Positions 51,483 to 63,922 of a stretch of 64,000 nt of DNA are shown one piece after another. The notes below the pieces were generated by a model that saw nothing but the letters and a program-made list of their open reading frames with translations, was not told the DNA's origin and searched no databases. Location: positions 177,734 to 241,733 of the forward strand of contig VXAA01003392.1 in the NCBI GenBank assembly GCA_013399115.1, written 5' to 3'. The DNA comes from Anseranas semipalmata. Lineage: Eukaryota > Chordata > Aves > Anseriformes > Anseranatidae. A program made the translations under genes and the position numbers. Every line of letters begins with the position of its first letter. Position 1 is the stretch's first letter.

Positions 51483-52930
51483 GTAGCATTTTTCTTATTT
51501 CACTGGCTTTGTCATTTTAAATGTTAAATGTCATAAAGAATCTTTTTGGAGATGAAAGTTCAGAGGAGAAGGGTTTAATGTTCCACCTGTTAAACTTTAA
51601 TGATACAGTCATGTAGGGCCAGAAGCTATTTCAGACTGTGGAGGACAGGCTTTTGATAGCTTTGCAACACTTCATGTAAAGTATCTTCTTTATTTGCCTA
51701 ATTTTTATTAAGAAAATATTTAAAGTATTAAGAAATTCTTATAGAGCCGTTCTGGCACGTTGTTTCTGATTGCTGTCTACTAAATTTTCAGGCTTCATGG
51801 AGTCCTTCTGTAGAAGTCAGCTGACATACTCAGAGTAGAACGTAAAACAGCATGCTCTGGAACCCCAGTGTGCATGCACAGCTTTGTCAGCTCCAAGAGT
51901 TCCTTTGCATTTTGAAACGTTAACTTATAAGTTAAAGAAAATAAATAGAACCACAAAATGAAATGGCCTTTCTGTTTAGCTACGATCTGTTATGTCAATA
52001 TACAGAAATATTTTAAAGTCTCCTTTATTACATTTAATCATATTGTCACATGTAAAAATATGTAACCTTACTAGACCCTAATTAGTTTTCGGAGTTACAA
52101 TCAGTGCACTAAACCTGTGGTGATTCTCTTTTTTCCTCAATTATAAAATTCCTTGTTAAAATGCTAAACAAGATAATTAATTGGTTCATCACTATCTTGG
52201 CTGTTGTAGACCAGCTATTAAATGCTATAGACATTTATTTATTGTCCAGTTACAAGTAAGCTTCACAGAAACATTGGCTTAGTTTCAGAAAATATTATTT
52301 TTCTTTCTGATACAATGCATTCGTTTCCACTTCTGACCTCAGCTAAAGAGACAGGATTTTTTCTTATTATTATTACTATTTTTTAATTACCTACAGTTTA
52401 GTTTGAAAGTATCAAGTGTTTAGAGTCTGGGTTTTGTGATACACAGCTGAAACCAGATTTTATGGGGTTCATGGGGGTTCTAACATGAGGCTTAGAGCTT
52501 TGATTCATGATTGAAGATGGAGCCAAATGTGACAACTGAGGTGCCTGCTGCTTCATAGCAGTGACAGCAGAGTGTATGGTGACTCATACATTCATAACTG
52601 CAGTTGAGAGCCTTGTGTGCCATATAAACTGAAGTCAGTCTGAGGCCTACACTACGGTTTTTGCAGTAGTTCAGTGGATAACAGCATCTGTAACATCTTA
52701 CCTCTGTGTGAGACAGTAACACCTATTTCTTTGGCTAGAAATACCAGAAATAAATGTATGTATATGTGTTTTAGTGCAATTTTGTGAGAGACTTTGAAAG
52801 TGTAATTGTATAAATGTAGGTGTAGATTCTTCTGCAGTTGATTCAGTGGTTTTAAATTGATCATCTGAAAGAGTCTCAACATACAAAAGTATAATTTCTG
52901 TAATTTTTCTTTGTCGGGTTGTATTTTCAG

Positions 52931-53008
52931 ACTCCTTTAACTCATCTGGAACTAACTAGTAGGAGACTTGAGAATTTGCTGAAGGACAACATCCAGATAT
53001 TGATTCAG
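52931..53008 (+). pseudogene. DEPDC4: DEPDC4 exon, apparently intact
   Basis: 78 nt between TATTTTCAG and CAG/GTAGAT, reading TPLTHLELTSRRLENLLKDN and on to ILIQ. It continues in phase from the SELFK exon and occupies the position of the DEPDC7 segment beginning IPGTLHKIVSVKL. Similarity is modest but the splice sites, phase and order all agree. Confidence 0.55.
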
Positions 53009-53591
53009 GTAGATGATGTGATATGTATTTTTATGTTAAACCCTTCTGCATAAATCAGTTTCTCATCAGTTCACTGCAATTCCACATAGACTACATTCCT
53101 TCCCTTTATTAGTAGTAAAGCATTAAGGTGACTAGATAAGTAATTAAGTAACTAGTTCACCAAATAATTAAATTCTCTGCTATGTGAAGAACACTGACCT
53201 CTGAATATTGGAGAACAAGGATTCTACTAATTCTCTAGTCTGAACACACCACAGATTTTTGATTTTATTTTTTACCGAATGACTACTTCTGGAGGAATTA
53301 ATACAAAATGTGCATCCTGAGGTGACTTGCTTATAATTTGGTTTGTGTGACTTTGACGTGATTTTATATTTAGGAACAGCATTCTTATACTTCTGACATG
53401 AGACACCTAAAAATTCTCATAGAGCTCAATAGTTTGAGGCTCTAATGGATGTTTTGAGAACAGATTTTGATTGTCTAGTGTTTTGAAGAACTCTTTTCTT
53501 TTTCTGGGTAAGCATAAAGTTTATTAAGAACTTAAGACGTAAAATATAGTGCAGCCTGAAAGGAAGGCATATGACGCTTGGTATGTGTCTG
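53009..53591. other. Sequence downstream of the last recognised DEPDC4 exon
   Basis: AT-rich DNA in which I looked for the last DEPDC4 exons and found none. It ends at an LTR insertion. Confidence 0.5.
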
Positions 53592-54112
53592 TGTACTGGG
53601 TCTGGCCGGGATAGAGTTAACTTTCCCTGCAGCAGCCCCTGTAGCTAGAACAGCGCTGGTATCACACCAGTGTTTTGGCTACTGCCGAGCAGTGCTGGCA
53701 CAGCACCAAGGCTCTCTCCAGACCCCCCAAAGCCAGTAGGTGGGGGTGGGCAAGAAGTGGGGAGGCGACATCACCAGGGCAGCTGACCTAAACCAGCCAA
53801 AGGGATATTCCATACCATGTGATGTCACACTCAGTAATAAAAGCCGGGAAAGGGAAGGAGAAGGGGGGGGCTCTCGTTGCGAAGACGTCTGTCCTTCCGA
53901 TCAACCACTGCGGGTATTGAGGCTCTGCGTCCCAGGACGTGGCCGGACATCGCTCGTTGGTGGGAGAATAACTTGTTTTCTCTTTTCCTCTGTGCTTGCG
54001 CACAGGCTTTGCTTGTTCATATATATATATTTGTTGTTTTTTTTCTTCCTCTTCTCTAATTAAACTATCCTTATCTCAACCTGTGAGTTTTTTTTCTCCC
54101 CCTCTTCCTTTG
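53592..54112 (+). mobile_element. ERVL-type LTR, 3' end truncated
   Basis: Begins TGTACTGGGTCTGGCCGGGA, contains AAGGGATATTCCATACCATG and AATAAA (about 53838), and runs on to a T/C-rich segment near 54100. The usual terminal ...CA and a matching target duplication were not found, so the 3' end is lost or diverged. It lies about 580 bp beyond the last recognised DEPDC4 exon. Confidence 0.85.
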
Positions 54113-54114
54113 AG

Positions 54115-55030
54115 TTGTGATTAAAGTGTTTCTCAGCTCATTTTTCTAATGAGCTAACATTCCAGCTGTGGCCTTGCTGCCAAAAATATCTTCCAGTACT
54201 GTGATTAAAAAGGTTGACTTTAACTGAATTTCACTCTGAGCCTTTAGCTGCTTCCTTTTGACTTCTTCATTGCCAGTGCACTATGATCTCAAACACTGAA
54301 GAAAAAACACTGGGGAAATGAATAATACTGTAAGTTACTGTGCTATTCAATACTTCATTTAATAGAACAGCTGTCTGAGAAGCACTTTTGGTACAAAATC
54401 TTTTACCAACTGTGTTAGATTCTGGAATGCGTGCAAATCACTTCCAGTTCAGTGTTCTGAGTATTGCATGCTGCATAGCCAAGGAAAACTGAGATGAGCA
54501 ACAGAGGAAGGAGTTGCCTGCCTACAGCATTCTTTGAGCCTCTATAATCTCCATAAGCACACTGAACAGCCAATTGAAGTACAGACCTCGTACTATGTTC
54601 TCTTTACTAAGTTTTGGAGTTTCAATCTGTAAATGCATATAGATTGTATTTACTCATTGAAATACCTTGTTTGATCTGATTATAAGCTCATTTGGTAGTT
54701 ACACAGAAGCAAGTAAAAATGACATTTTGAAAAAATTTGAAAAATTGTAATCTTTTAGGTCTTGGTGTACTTAATGACCAATTTACTTGTAACATGAGGA
54801 GACTTCGATCATGTCCAGTTGTCTGTCATAAATACTTTGATAGCATTTATGGATTTGTAGGGCAAAGCTAGAAAGCACATTGGCCTGCCTTGACACAATG
54901 GTGGTAAGCTTACATTGAGGAAATGTTGATTCAAATCACTAAATAAATATGAAATACAATGTTGTGGGGGGTTTAATTACTACTTCTATCCTCATGGAAG
55001 ATATTTGCATACATTTCTATGTATTGGAAA
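54115..55030. other. Intergenic DNA, nothing recognised
   Basis: Unique-looking AT-rich sequence between the LTR and an old CR1 copy. No gene, RNA or repeat was recognised. Confidence 0.5.
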
Positions 55031-55034
55031 TAAA

Positions 55035-55440
55035 GAATTGAGGTGGGAAGAGACCTCAGGTCTACTCTCACCCCCCAGCTCGAAGTGGGGTCAGTTAGTG
55101 CAGGTTGCTCAGGGGCTTTTCTAGTTGTTTTAAATATCTCCAGGGATGGAGATGCCACAAACCTGGTTGAGCCTGGTTCAGAGCTTGACCACCCTCACAG
55201 CATTTTTAAAAATAAAATGCTGTGCTTCAGTACAATCTCTTGCATTTCAGTTTGTGTCCATTGCCTCTTGTCCTTTCACTGAACACCACTGAGAAGTGTC
55301 TGGCTCCATCTTTACTCCCTCCCCTGAGCCTTCTCTTCTCAAGACTAAACAGTCTCAGCTTTCTCTCTCATATAAAACATGCTCTAATCTCTTAATCATA
55401 TTCATGTCCACTTTTCTGAACTAGCTCCAGTATGTCCATT
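55035..55440 (-). mobile_element. Old, diverged CR1 copy
   Basis: Minus-strand CR1-like sequence (for example ATCTCCAGGGATGGAGAT, CCATTGCCTCTTGTCCTTTC and GAGCCTTCTCTTCTCAAGAC on the plus strand). It has many substitutions and indels, so it is older than the other copies. Confidence 0.8.
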
Positions 55441-56363
55441 TCTGTTTTTTCTTGTGAATATGCTTCTTTAGGTATCTACATCTTAAAATGCTTTTCAAAC
55501 GTGTGGTCACAATACCAGGATACCAAAGCTTTCTGAAAATAAGTGCTGTTTGCCGTTCTTTTAGTAAGTTGAATTGGTTACCCTTTTAGATATAACCAGC
55601 TAATGGGTATGGGTAACAGGTAGTGTTAACTTGCTCATTTTCAGTAGCCTTGATTAAATGATCCAGCCCTATTAGCAGTAAGGGAGCATGGTTGAAATCT
55701 CTGTTTATGCACTTGTTATTCAGCAGTCACTGTCCAGTGTAAAATACATACATAATTTTTGTAGCAGGACCGAGAGCACATTTCACCTTTCATAGTTGAA
55801 TGCCCTAATTACTAGACTATAGGGCCACATGTATTCTTTTTATGGCCCTGTGTGGGTTTTTTGGCCATTCTCTGAGAAAAGAGAGCATGTAGAGAAGCAG
55901 ATTATTCAGACTTGTAAAGAGGAAAGTACGTACTGATTAAATGGTTCTGGTGTTGAATAGTGGGTGAGTGGGATTTTAAAAAGGAATTATTCAGACTACT
56001 CTTTCCTCAAAGCCTAAGTGTATTTTCAATAGCAGTGGTCATATTTCAATTATATTCCCTTCATAACTATTCACTAAAATAACCAAAAATAAGACTCATG
56101 TATTCATTTTCAGGATAGGCAATTTTGGGTGACTTTTTAAGAAGTGTTTAATGTCCAGTCAGTTGCATAAGTAACATTCATTTTGGAAAAAAAAAAATAA
56201 CTTAATTTCTTCTTACCGTGTTACACCAGTACAAGTATTCCCTATTTTTATTGTCTCACGCGATTGAAGTTTTTTGCATTAAGAATACAATGAAGCTGTC
56301 AATAAAAGATGAGAATGTAATGAAATGTAACATACATATTTCATAGTATTAGGCTTGTAAAAC
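55440..56363. other. Intergenic DNA beyond the ACTR6 3' end
   Basis: AT-rich sequence with no recognisable exon. No confident repeat was recognised. Confidence 0.5.
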
Positions 56364-56369
56364 TTTATT
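56364..56369 (-). terminator. ACTR6: Probable ACTR6 polyadenylation signal
   Basis: AATAAA on the minus strand, about 145 nt after the ACTR6 stop codon, followed by TG/T-containing sequence (TATGTATGTTAC). It is the first canonical hexamer downstream of the gene and implies a short 3' UTR. Confidence 0.6.
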
Positions 56370-56512
56370 TTTAAACTTTGAAAATGAATTTTTCTCAATC
56401 CAGTTAAGTGCAGGAAAGCTAAAACACAATCCTAACTGACAGAGAACAGACCACAGTTCACAGTTCCATTCTGAGTTAAACAATGGAATAAAAACATAAC
56501 CAACTATGCTAC

Positions 56513-56642
56513 TTATATATCAAACTTCTCTTCACAGATATTGTGTCCATGTTCTTCATAATCTTCTCTAGTTACTACCATGTCTTCAAAATCATCATTT
56601 TCAGAAATGAGCTTCCCACCTTCCCAAGAATAAGTAATAGGG
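56513..56642 (-). CDS. ACTR6: ACTR6 last exon
   Basis: 130 nt, residues 354-396, with TAA at 56513-56515. It reads [20 protein letters not shown] to [12 protein letters not shown]. The acceptor is TTTTTCAG. Confidence 0.96.
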
Positions 56643-59600
56643 CTGAAAAATGAATAAAGCTATTGTTAATCTTATGCAAGTTCATTTAAAATAAAAGTAT
56701 GTTGTGATGATTTCCAGTAATTATTTAACTATACTTACCAAAAATATATAAATTCAGAAGAGACCATTTCAAGATAATTTTTTTTGATTGCTAAATGAAA
56801 CCATCCAGCACCAGACAAGTTTTGAGACAAAGTTTCAAATTTTACCAGTGGTAAGTGGCTTCCCTTTTTATAAAAATTAAGTACCTTTTGGGAGGCAGGA
56901 AGTAGAGGTGTCTTTGTATTTACTTTGCACATGTGACAATTTCTTAATATTTAAAAGTACTCTGTAATAATACTTTAAAAGGTAATTTTTTTTGTACTAT
57001 GAAAGACTACTTGTTTTGCCTCAACTGTATATTCACTCCCTGCAAAGATGTTGTCCCTTCCAGATCCCTGAAGTGGCTACATTGACAGGTCAGCATGCTG
57101 AAAATTCTTTTAAGTAAAGGATTAAACTCTAATTGTGCATACTTATGCATCCATTTCTCTTGATGAGACTACAGTCTTACCAATCTATTTATAATAAGAC
57201 TGTTCCTGGAAACACCTACTTGTGTGCTTAACTTTATTAGGCAAAGTAACAGATGAGCAGGTGGTCTCTAATACATTCAGTTTGTCTGCAAACACACCAA
57301 ATTAAAACATCCTTCTTGTAAAATTTTGGTTCACTTAGATTATGGGGATTCATTTAAATATTAAGTATCTTTTTATCAGCAAAAGAAATCCTGCCTTATA
57401 CTTTGTTCTGCTAGAAGGACAAAGCTTGTTCTGTACAGTTTAGGACTTACTTTTCAGGAAGAACAACAGAAACATCATAGTCAGTTGGAGTAAGGCATCG
57501 AACTTCAGAATAGACCCGATCTCTGAAGCCCGGAAAAAGGGTGTTTCCCCCAGTCAGAACTATGTTCTTGAAGAAATGAGGCTGCATTTCTTTAAAATAA
57601 AGAAAACCTGTAGTTAGAGACTAAAAAAATTATTTGGAAATTAAAGTTTTTTCCCCAATTTTGTCATTAATTGGAAACAGAGTAAGAAATATGCATAAAG
57701 TTGTGATCATATAGTGATCATATCAGTTAAATAGTTTTGTTGCAAAATACAAGAAAGTGATCACAGGCAGTTCTTTAAGTATCAAAGCCAAATTCTAAAA
57801 AAATCACAATGTTTTTTTTTTGTCTGTTAGATTACATGCCTGCCAATACATACAAGACAGAACAGTACACTACAACTTAATAACTGGCATATTGAGAGTA
57901 TTAGCTTCTTAAGACTCTTTGGATGCTCAAACAAACAAAAACACAAAAACAAGAAAACTTTCCAAAATACTTTAAGTTATACCTTCAGGTAAATTCTGAA
58001 TAGAATAAACAATGGCTTCGGGAATTCCCATCTCTTGAATACCAATATCCGAAGGATGGAAGAGTATTTCTGGAACTGCAAATCTTTCATTTGTTAGACG
58101 AAGTATTTGTTCACCAGCCTTGTATTTTCCACTTAACACCATCTCCTCCCTTGGCTAAATTAAAAACATGAATAGTAACCATTAAGAAAAGAAATGATAT
58201 CCTGGAGCGTTCAGCTAGTCTTTTTCATGTACTACAGTGGTAGGCCATATATTCTACATTGTCATACTACCTATAAGTCTTTTAAGAATAATACATACTC
58301 TCGTATTAAATTTGAATTTATCACCTTATCAGCTGCAGTTTTGTGCAATGCAAAATTAAGTATGCACAAGAGTAACACTTAGAATACTGTGACTGCTTTT
58401 GAAACTATGGACAACTCCGTAAATAAGATAACATCGTTAAATTGTTTTCACTGGTGTGAAGATTTTTCAGGCTGTTCTATTACACAGCTTTGAACTTTCT
58501 ACTTACTAGGGCATTTAGATAAAATTCAGAGAGGCTTACTACAAATTAACAAAGCAGAGAAAACATCTTTGAACTTAACTAAAAAAAATAAAAAAACAGT
58601 AATGATACACGATAATTGAGAGTATGTTATAAGACAGCACAAGCATAGAAAGCTGCAAGTATTAAATAACACAACATAAAATGCTATGCTGGAGGAGTAG
58701 TATTTGATTTTCATGAAAACTTCCTAAGGAAATAAGTGACCTACGGTCTGCTTTCCCCCTTATCTGAGATGCAAATTAGGGAGAACTTTTAGTTAACTGC
58801 TCAGAACCCAGTTTTTCCACAAAGCTTACAGGATCTCAGAAGGTAGGTAAGACCTACCTCCAGCAGAAGGAGAGGTAGCAAAAAACATCAAGTCAGCACA
58901 TGGGATGATTACTTGTTAACTACAGTGGTTGCAACCAAATTAACACAAATGCATCAACTAAATATACTTGTTATTAAGAGTTTGCACTGACATCAATCCA
59001 AAATCTGAGGATAGCAAGTAAATTTGGCTTTGTGACTACATTTGGATGTATGCTACAAGTTAGCATCTTTGTACGTGTTCATTACTATAAACAAACGAGC
59101 TTCAGGAAGAATGCAAGCTAAATAATTTTTTAGTTTTGAGCAGTTACAGAGTGTATGGGATCTTCATAAGAAACAACAACATAACCCTTTGACAAAGTCA
59201 TCAAAAATAATGACAACAGATTTTGTCATTTTTCTATCAGAATAAGGAAGGAAGAGATGGAGCCTATGCCAACATTCATTGTTCAAACCATGCACAGTAT
59301 TTCTAAAAGCATCTGAGCTACTTCAAAGATTTGACAATGAAAATTAATACAACTTCGCATACTTATCTCAGGCATGTTGAAAATTTTACCAGTTAATGCA
59401 CAGCACAAAAAGAAGTTACAATGCAGCATTAGAAAAAAGAAAGTCTTTTTTACCAACAGGAGCGGACTTGTGCAGGGGAAAGCAGCCCCAAAAAATACTT
59501 AAAAACTCTACCATCATTACCTTACAAAATCCTTTTTTGATTGTGCTGAAGTCTGGCAAAACATAATCTACCATTACAGTATTTTCCTCTCCTTTTAATC

Positions 59601-62600
59601 TGAAAGAGAAGAATGGAAAACACAACAGAATAAAGAACAAGTTCTAAATCCCAACAATTTTATACTGACAAGACTTCTCTTGACTTAACTGGAAAATTTT
59701 CTAGTTAACAGTATATTTTTATTTGTTTGTACAAATAGATCATTCCAAAGTACCAACATTTACATTTAATAGCATTATATACATACTTGGCAATCTCCAT
59801 GTCCTTGTAAAAGTCTTGAGACACATAACACACATCTTCTTTTACTTGGTTAATTACATGCGTTTCATCCATAACATGTAGCTGCCTGTGCAAAAAAAAA
59901 AAAAAAAAAAGCAAACAAAAAAATAAAAAACAAAACAAAGTAAATAAAATAAATAAAAACAGAACTTTGAGAAAAATTATAATTCTTAGCATTACCTGTT
60001 CAGTTTTGCATTGGAGATGGGTTACCATAGTTTCAAATCGCAGAAATCTACTGTCTTAGTATCTAAAGCCTGCATTCAATGTACAAAAGCATACCTGACA
60101 TACTGGAATTTAGTATTTTCTTACATCACAATTCAGTAAATACAAATATCTACCTGCATGTGCCCTATGTCTCGTTAAGAAGTATAGCCATAACTCTGCA
60201 ATTAGTTTTAATAGCAAAGGTGTAATACCTTTGCTATCTACTTACCTAGATAAAGTTCCAAGCTAAAAGATCTTAATAAAAAGTCAACCCTATTGAATTT
60301 TATTTTGGTGTAGATAGAACCACAACGCAGCACTTATTTAACAGCTGACTGATGATCTGCTGAAACATCTGAGAAAGTATGTAAGAACTTGTATAATTGT
60401 GAACATGCAGGTAGCCTCAGCATCTTCAAAAGCCCTGGCACTGTGATGAATTATGCTGTTGTTTTTTAAAGTGACAGCCAAAGCCCAAGATCACAGATAG
60501 CAGATTATAATAGACAAAAATTCCCTTTAAATAGCATTTAATTTAAAATTCACATAAACAGAAAGAACATCCCCACAAACTTCTGGCTCATTTTATATCA
60601 CGTCTCAAGATGATGGTCAGCATGCTTTACCTGTAAGAGATTATCTCCTTCAGATGGTTGGTTAAGAGTTTTCCTCCAACATTAATCCTACATAAAAAGA
60701 GTAACACAAGGAATTTTGTAGTTATTAACTTCAGGCATAGCAAACAATTCTCCTAAAAAAATACATAATGCAGTTTACCTGATAATTGCCTCTTTCTTCT
60801 TTTTACTTCTACAATAAGGTACAATATGTGTAAAAGAGTATCCACTATCCACAATGATACAACATAGCTCAGATGGATTATCCCGGAAATACCTGTGCGC
60901 ACTGAGAGCTCCAGCTGAAATACAGAAAACTTCATTCAATTTTTACATTAATATACACTTTTAGAATTTACATTCATATGAAAGTGCCTCAAATTTTAAA
61001 TGCCTTTGCCAGACCTCCAAGAACTCAATACAGAACACTACAGCCAACATATGAACTAATTTTGACAGCAGATAAAATTAAATATTGTATGTTTTGCTCC
61101 CTTTATTCTTTCTTATGGATTCCAGTGCGTGTTCTGTTTCCTTTCCTAAGGTCTGAACAGACTGATCACACCACAATTTATCAAAAACAATCTAAAAGGG
61201 ATATTCTATGTCCAACTATCTTTCACAAGAGTTGAGATGTTATTTTACCGTTCCCTGTAAGGTACAATGCATTTCATGACCATAATGCTGCATTTTATTT
61301 GCTAGTACAAAACAAAAAAATCACCGCCACCCCCAAAAAAGGAAGGCTGTCAAAGTCTTCATGCAAATCCTTGGTAGAATTCCTCAAATGATATCTTATT
61401 TCAAGATATATCCATTATCTCTGCCATCTTTTTCTCCTCCCAGATTTCCTTTAATTATATTGTGTCCACTTCTGGGCCCCTCAGTTCAAGAGGGACAGGG
61501 AACTGCTTGAGAGAGTCCAGCGCAGAGCCACAAAGATGATTAAGGGAGTGGAGCATCTCCCTTATGAGGAAAGGCTGAGGGAGCTGGGTCTCTTTAGCTT
61601 GGAGAAGAGGAGACTGAGGGGTGACCTCATTAATGTTTATAAATATGTAGAGGGGGAGTGTCAGGAGGATGGAGCCAGGCTCTTCTCAGTGACATCCAAT
61701 GATAAGACAAGGGGCAACGGGTGCAAGCTGGAACACAGGAGGTTCCACTTAAATATAAGAATCTTCTTCACGGTGAGGGTGATGGAGCACTGGAACAGGC
61801 TGCCCAGAGAGGTTGTGGAGTCTCCTTCTCTGGAGACATTCAAAACCCGCCTGGACGCGTTCCTGTGTGACCTGATCTAGGTGTTCCTGCTCCGGCAGGG
61901 GGATTGGACTGGATGATCTTTCAGGGTCCCTTCCAATCCCTGACCTTCTGTGATTCTCTGTGATATGCAAGACACTCTTAAAAAAGTAGTCTAAAAGTAT
62001 AGGTGGAATTTCTATAAAAACGTTTAATCCAGTTTGAGTACACATAGTAGCATGGTACTCCAGAGCCAGGAAGGAAATGAAGTAATTTGTGTGTGTATAT
62101 ATTATTTTCAAGGTTGAACTTCCAAATATAAAAGTGAACTAGAAGGGAATATACTCACCATTTACTCTAAGAACTGCTTGAAATTGATACTCTTCAAATA
62201 GGATTTCATTCATGGATTCTTGTATTGAACTGAAGTTAAAATAAGGTTCAGTGATAATAATATTGGTATCTACAAAATCCACCTATGGAAAAATACACAA
62301 AGATTGTCATTACAGAAAAATTGAAAACAAATACCCCCCACCACATTTTGCAGCAATTGAAGACTATGTAAATTTGAAGGCATGATTATCACTTGCCATA
62401 CCTGTTAGCAGAAGCTAGGCTTATAAAGTTTTACTTTTTTTCTTTTAAAGACTTTATGAACAGTGATACAACTTAATACATTAATGGGTTAAAACATAAT
62501 AGAAGGGAGCACCTTCTTACCTACTCTGCTCTTGTTACCATCCTTTGATATTGTAATGAAGCATGTTAAAGAGATACCCATAAAGAACACTACAATACTT

Positions 62601-63922
62601 GTATAAGATACTTTACACTAATCCTATCGCCTACAGAAAGGTGTCTCTTCAACAGCTCAGCACTTGCATCAAGAAATCACTTATCTATTTAAGCAAAGAT
62701 GAAGCCCTGCACAAAGGAGAATCAATAAAACTCCCAGTGACCTCTAAGAAGGCCAGCAAAAGATCCTGGACTTTCTGCATTTGCTGTTGCCTTGAACGCC
62801 ATTAGAGAAATTTGACATTTGACGAACAAGAAAAATTACATTTCAGATCTTTTTATTTTATACATTCAGTTTAGTCATTGGTAGAAAACGGTTAGCCAAA
62901 GATACAACTACTTAATATGTATGTCTTTTGGCCTACTGACCCAGTTCATCACTCTCTTTTACACCAAGTTTCTTAATCTCTAAACCACATTGTATCTATC
63001 TATAATGATACTTTTTACTAACTTGAACTTTCAATTATGTTAACCTGAATTTAAGATTAACATATGTAAATTAACCTCGGTATGGATACAAACAAGACTG
63101 ATAAAGTTAAATGTTTTTGAAATTCCTATACTGGAGCTCAAAGTCATAATTTTCCTCAATTTACAGAAAAATAAATCCCTGTGATTTGTAATGGAAGTCA
63201 CTTTCAAATAGAATAGTAAGCTCACCAGTTTTATTTAATATTCAATGTACTTACGTTAAATCCATTGTGTTTAACCTACACAAATTGATAATTTAAAAAA
63301 AAAAATAAAGAGAGGCTCTTACTTGATACATTTCTTTTCCAAAAAGATAATCCCAAACCTGCCTCTGGACATCCCAATTCACTAAGTAACCCTGTGGGAA
63401 TTTGGAAAAAAATACACTATTTAGAAAGTAAAAACATACTTCATTTTTACTAGAGCTCTAGAAGCGTCAAAAGAACTGATAGAGTGGCAGTATAAAGAAA
63501 TTTGAGAGGAAAAGTGTCTAAACTCCCACAATTCTGTGCCCAGGAGTAAACGTAACACGAAATGAATAGCGTTACAAATATCCTCCACCGATACGTTAAC
63601 TGCTGCATTACAGAAGCAACGCAAATTGTGTTTGCTGTACACCCCGCTCTCTCTGACAGACGCACAGCGACACTCCACCTGCTGAGCTTGACTCTCGTCC
63701 GCTACCACACAAAACCCCGCAGATGGGGCGCGCCGGGCGAACGCCAGCCCCTAACCACCGCCTCGCAGCGGGGCAGGCTGCTAAACGCGGCCGGTCTTAC
63801 TTACTTTCTGGAAAGGGAGAATATAGAAGAGGCCGGAGGGATCTTTAATTTCATCCAGCTGGTTCGCCGTGAAGGTTTTCAAGCGCGCGGTCTTGGACCT
63901 GAACTGGCAGTTGGGGATCACG
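56513..63922 (-). CDS. ACTR6: Actin-related protein 6, coding exons 2-11 (first exon outside window)
   Basis: ACTR6 (ARP6) is the nuclear actin-related subunit of the SRCAP remodeller, which exchanges H2A-H2B for H2A.Z-H2B. It is also reported to bind HP1. Exons in transcript order: 63805-63922, 63323-63391, 62159-62282, 60779-60914, 60631-60687, 59787-59885, 59521-59599, 57983-58154, 57451-57589, 56513-56642. They total 1,123 nt with consistent phases and GT-AG introns. The missing 5' part should be 68 nt, which would give 396 residues, the length I recall for human. Actin-fold marks are present: [14 protein letters not shown] (second phosphate loop) and [13 protein letters not shown] (adenosine loop). 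The protein ends NICEEKFDI. Confidence 0.97.
57451..57589 (-). CDS. ACTR6: ACTR6 exon with adenosine-binding motif
   Basis: 139 nt, residues 308-354, [20 protein letters not shown] to SVVLPEN. TGGN is the conserved actin-superfamily adenosine motif. The donor is GTAAGT. Confidence 0.96.
57983..58154 (-). CDS. ACTR6: ACTR6 exon, residues 251-308
   Basis: 172 nt, [20 protein letters not shown], through [19 protein letters not shown], to QNLPE. Strongly conserved with mammalian ARP6. Confidence 0.96.
58155..59520. other. ACTR6: ACTR6 intron, nothing recognised
   Basis: A 1.4 kb AT-rich intron with no repeat or extra exon that I recognise. Confidence 0.6.
59521..59599 (-). CDS. ACTR6: ACTR6 exon, residues 224-250
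   Basis: 79 nt, [20 protein letters not shown] to KKGFCK. The acceptor is CTTTCAG and the donor GTAATG. Confidence 0.95.
59787..59885 (-). CDS. ACTR6: ACTR6 exon, residues 191-224
   Basis: 99 nt, [20 protein letters not shown] to KDMEIA. In the transcript a long U-rich tract (mainly U18, 59889-59908) directly precedes its TTGCACAG acceptor and serves as the polypyrimidine tract. Confidence 0.95.
60631..60687 (-). CDS. ACTR6: ACTR6 small exon, residues 172-191
   Basis: 57 nt, [29 protein letters not shown] matches the conserved actin-family helix after the second phosphate loop. Confidence 0.95.
60779..60914 (-). CDS. ACTR6: ACTR6 exon with second phosphate loop
   Basis: 136 nt, residues 127-172, [20 protein letters not shown], then [20 protein letters not shown]. 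The DSGYS sequence replaces the DSGDG loop of conventional actin, as usual in ARP6. Confidence 0.96.
60915..62158. other. ACTR6: ACTR6 intron holding a CR1 insertion
   Basis: A 1.2 kb intron, of which about 510 bp is a CR1 copy antisense to the gene. Confidence 0.7.
61456..61964 (+). mobile_element. CR1 LINE (different subfamily), 3' end
   Basis: A plus-strand CR1 with a continuous 114-codon frame (61536-61880; [20 protein letters not shown] to [19 protein letters not shown]), ending TTCTGTGATTCTCTGTGAT. Its 3' UTR differs from the copy at 30.2 kb, indicating another CR1 subfamily. It is inserted in an ACTR6 intron, antisense to the gene. Confidence 0.95.
62159..62282 (-). CDS. ACTR6: ACTR6 exon, residues 86-127
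   Basis: 124 nt, [20 protein letters not shown] to [18 protein letters not shown] is typical of ARP6. The donor is GTGAGT. Confidence 0.96.
62283..63322. other. ACTR6: ACTR6 intron, nothing recognised
   Basis: A 1.0 kb AT-rich intron without recognisable repeats. Confidence 0.6.
63323..63391 (-). CDS. ACTR6: ACTR6 exon, residues 63-85
   Basis: 69 nt, [20 protein letters not shown] then MYQ. Phase 0 at both ends; the acceptor is CCCACAG. Confidence 0.96.

Noticed and set aside
55800..55830. tRNA-like 3' half wording near ACTAGACTATAGGGC
   Set aside because: No matching acceptor stem, anticodon arm or complete cloverleaf. At most an old SINE scrap.
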